DNA of 6,429 nucleotides, from positions 1-6,429 of the forward strand of contig JAITON010000076.1 in assembly GCA_031289935.1 (NCBI GenBank), given 5' to 3'. Made by a program: the position numbers and the translations under genes. Below are positions 4,312 to 6,429 of this stretch, one piece after another. This stretch comes from Treponema sp. Its GTDB lineage: Bacteria; Spirochaetota; Spirochaetia; Treponematales; Breznakiellaceae. Each line of letters starts with the position of its first letter. The first letter of the stretch is position 1. A model generated the notes under the pieces. The model searched no databases. It worked only from the letters and a program-made list of their open reading frames with translations, and was not told the DNA's origin.

Positions 4312-5805
4312 GTGGCCCAGGAAATTGACGAAGCGAAGGTTAGAAAAGCTGTTCAGGCGGAGATCCCCCTGATCATCAGTACCTTTACTCTGCCCCATGA
4401 AATGGAGCTCTATTTCGAGCAGGCGATTGAGGTCTTTCTGCGGCAGCTTGAACAGGAAAGGCTCAAGAATTACCTTGTCTACTGCGTCCAGGAACTCGCG
4501 GGGAATGCCAAAAAGGCCAATACTAAACGGGTCTACTTTATGGAGCGGGGCCTCTCCCTCTCCAATCCCGATGATTATAAGCTGGGAATGGCTAAATTTA
4601 AGAAGGAAACCCTGGATAACAGCGCCCATTACCTGCAGCTCCAAAAGGACAAGGGCTTCTACATCAAACTGGTGCTCCAGAACCGGAAGGATATATTCTC
4701 CATAGAGGTGCGGAACAATTCAGGGCTCACCGCGCTTGAACAGAGCCGTATCCAGGAGAAGCTCCTCCGGTCCCGGCAGTTCGATAGTCTGGAGGACGCC
4801 CTTTCCCAGGTGCTGGACGATTCCGAGGGGGCGGGTCTGGGCCTGGTTATCCTGGTCCTCATGCTCAAACGGATGGGCCTGGACGAGGACTGTTTCAATA
4901 TCAGCGGCGACAGTAAGGAGACCGTGGCCCGGCTCTCTATTCCCCTGGACAAAACCCGGGCGCAGAACTTCTCCTTCCTTTCGGCGGCCATTGTCGGTAA
5001 CGTGAATTCCCTGCCCCAGTTCCCGGAGAATATCATTAAGATACAGAAGCTCATCGAGGATCCCCATTCCGATATGGCGGCTATTGCCCGGCATGTGTCC
5101 CTGGACCCCGCCATGACCGCAGACCTCCTTAAGACCGTCAATTCCGCCGCCTACATGCTCAAGGACAAGGTTGATAATATTGCCGATGCAGCCAAGATGG
5201 TGGGCATGCGGGGCCTCAAAAACCTCCTCTACTCCTACGGAACCCAGAAGATTTTAGGCGATGAGACGGTGGAGAAGCGGCAGCTCTGGTTCCATTCTTA
5301 CAAAACCGCTTTCTACGCCTATAATCTGGTAAAGAATTTCCGCCGGGACCGGAACCTCCTGGACGATGTGTATGTGGCGGGAATCCTCCACGACATGGGG
5401 AAAATTGTCTTTTCCAATGTCCACCCGGCTCTCCTGCGGAAAATCAGGAAGCTCTGCGTCCAGAAAGAGTTGCCTGCCACCACCTTCGAGGATCTATCCG
5501 CCGGTATGAACCACCCGGAAATCGGCGCCCTGATTGCGGAAAAGTGGCATTTCCCCGGCAACCTGGTCAGCGCTATCCGCTACCACCACGATCCTCTGGC
5601 GACACCCCAGGAACACCGGGACCTGACGGAGGCGGTCTACTTGGCAAATCTGTTCTGCGACTACGAGACCGGGGCCCTGAGCTTTGACCAGTTCGACGGG
5701 ACCGTCCTGGGGGACTATAACCTGAACTCCCCGGAGCGGCTTGATTCCCTGGTCAAACGCTTTGCAGAGGGCTTCAAGCAACACCAGCAAATGGGAACGG
5801 CCTAA
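4312..5805 (+). CDS. GHKL ATPase-like/HDOD two-domain signalling protein, 497 aa
   Basis: The N-terminal half (about 1-215) carries the marks of a histidine-kinase-type ATPase fold: an N-box-like CVQELAGNAKKAN (58-70, with E61 and N65), a G1-like VRNNSG (133-138, Asn where Asp is usual), a G2-like EGAGLGL (172-178), and a final strand TVARLSIPL. No phosphoacceptor His helix (HisKA) precedes it, so it is not an ordinary sensor kinase. The C-terminal half (about 230-490) is an HDOD domain: LPQFPENI start, SLDPAMTADLLKTVNSA, then metal-type residues H328, H360-D361 in GILHDMGK, H401 in NHPEIG and H425-H426 in AIRYHH. HDOD proteins usually act in signalling, often near cyclic-nucleotide or chemotaxis control. 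Here most HD-type ligands are retained, so hydrolase activity cannot be excluded. No membrane segment. It is expressed divergently from the lspA operon and preceded by a 16-codon leader ORF. The 3' end overlaps the next gene by 4 bp. Confidence 0.88.
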   Translation: MAQEIDEAKVRKAVQAEIPLIISTFTLPHEMELYFEQAIEVFLRQLEQERLKNYLVYCVQELAGNAKKANTKRVYFMERGLSLSNPDDYKLGMAKFKKETLDNSAHYLQLQKDKGFYIKLVLQNRKDIFSIEVRNNSGLTALEQSRIQEKLLRSRQFDSLEDALSQVLDDSEGAGLGLVILVLMLKRMGLDEDCFNISGDSKETVARLSIPLDKTRAQNFSFLSAAIVGNVNSLPQFPENIIKIQKLIEDPHSDMAAIARHVSLDPAMTADLLKTVNSAAYMLKDKVDNIADAAKMVGMRGLKNLLYSYGTQKILGDETVEKRQLWFHSYKTAFYAYNLVKNFRRDRNLLDDVYVAGILHDMGKIVFSNVHPALLRKIRKLCVQKELPATTFEDLSAGMNHPEIGALIAEKWHFPGNLVSAIRYHHDPLATPQEHRDLTEAVYLANLFCDYETGALSFDQFDGTVLGDYNLNSPERLDSLVKRFAEGFKQHQQMGTA

Positions 5806-6429
5806 TTGATCCGTTTCAGCGTCAATAGAAGCGGCAGATGGTCGCTGAGGCCGTTGCCGTTGTAGGGCTTGTAAGCCGAGGGCTGGCCGGTAGAATTGGT
5901 GAAGGGCGCCTGATCCAGCACCCGGCAACCCTCGAACTCCCAGCCGGAACCGTCGAAAAAGGCCCCGTTCATGAGCAGGTGGTCGATGGTCTCCCAATTC
6001 TCTTTATAGTAGAAGGAACCTGCCTCCAGTTCCCGGTCCCAGGGCGAGTAGAGCGCCAAGGTTCCCGGTGTAAAGTACCGGGCTACCGGGGGCTTTTCTC
6101 CACTCAGAACGAGGAAATCCTGGACCGGGACCAGTCCGCCCTCAAAGGCTGTCCCAGCCCGGGCTGTCTCAGCCAGGGCTGCTGCGTCAGGATCGTCGGG
6201 TAGGAGGGCGCTCAGGAACGAGCCCCCCCGGCGGTAGAATTCATCGTGGTTCTCGTTCAGGTCCCCGATAATCAGTACCGGTATTGAGGGATCTTCCAGA
6301 GCGATCTCCTCCAGCCGCCGGGCGGCAACCCGTGCCGCCGCCCGTCTAAGCCCCTCCGTGTTATCCTCCCCACCCAACTTGGACTTCCAGTGGCAGACAA
6401 AAAGGACCAGCGGGCGGGCTTCAGCAACC
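5802..6429 (-). CDS. Endonuclease/exonuclease/phosphatase-family protein, C-terminal part
   Basis: The frame is open to the right edge, so the gene begins outside the window and only about 209 C-terminal residues are seen. A TTG at 6377 is not the start, because the preceding codons (6378-6428) read on as AEARPLVLFVCHWKSK, a recognisable family strand with the HWKSK motif. Further motifs are GDLNEN (about 6266-6249), with the metal-binding Asp and Asn; WETIDHLLM in the middle; and the terminal LSDHLPL with the catalytic His at 5838-5840. These match the EEP fold of metal-dependent phosphodiesterases: DNase I-like and extracellular nucleases, AP endonuclease relatives, sphingomyelinases. The substrate cannot be set from this part, although the HWKSK and TE-R-R run (GGEDNTEGLRR) is most like nuclease-type members. 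The stop overlaps the HDOD gene by 4 bp tail-to-tail. Confidence 0.9.
   Translation of the reverse strand, partial: VAEARPLVLFVCHWKSKLGGEDNTEGLRRAAARVAARRLEEIALEDPSIPVLIIGDLNENHDEFYRRGGSFLSALLPDDPDAAALAETARAGTAFEGGLVPVQDFLVLSGEKPPVARYFTPGTLALYSPWDRELEAGSFYYKENWETIDHLLMNGAFFDGSGWEFEGCRVLDQAPFTNSTGQPSAYKPYNGNGLSDHLPLLLTLKRIN

Noticed and set aside
6375..6377. TTG at 6377 as the start of the EEP-family gene
   Set aside because: Codons upstream continue a conserved family strand with the HWKSK motif, so the true start is beyond the window.

Overview
This is a GC-rich, gene-dense bacterial chromosome segment with no transposase, integrase, CRISPR array, tRNA or rRNA visible. The overall look suggests a spirochaete of the Treponema group, possibly one of the higher-GC, termite-gut type. 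The reasons are the divergent lspA, a small membrane protein coupled to it, an HDOD protein with an ATPase-like front half, and GC-rich micro-palindromes between genes. This assignment is an impression from the proteins and was not tested by a search.

Layout, left to right. Positions 1-264 hold no convincing gene but are full of structure: several hairpins in two related pairs, and a run of A-tracts in helical phase built around a symmetric hairpin. A fully consensus sigma-70 promoter (265-294) then fires almost exactly onto the ATG of a 502-residue soluble protein of unknown function (301-1809, +). That gene converges on a three-gene minus-strand operon (4148 down to 1832). The operon encodes a membrane-anchored alpha/beta hydrolase of platelet-activating-factor-acetylhydrolase type, lipoprotein signal peptidase LspA, and a 95-residue two-helix membrane protein. 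The three genes are chained by ATGA and GTGA overlaps, so their translation is probably coupled. The only intergenic DNA at the convergence point is an imperfectly duplicated GC-rich hairpin element.

Positions 4149-4245 are a divergent promoter region. To the right, a promoter leads directly onto a 16-codon leader ORF (4246-4296). The stop codon of this ORF overlaps the Shine-Dalgarno of a 497-residue protein with an N-terminal GHKL/histidine-kinase-type ATPase domain and a C-terminal HDOD domain (4312-5805). That gene overlaps tail-to-tail by 4 bp with the 3' part of an endonuclease/exonuclease/phosphatase-family gene that runs off the right edge (5802-6429, -).

How the genes fit together: the central operon is cell-envelope biology (lipoprotein maturation plus a probable periplasmic-facing lipid-type hydrolase whose catalytic triad looks altered). 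The HDOD protein is likely regulatory. The most unusual points are the leaderless or near-leaderless start geometry at all three recognisable promoters, the leader ORF ahead of the HDOD gene, the altered hydrolase triad, and the phased A-tract/palindrome block at the left end.
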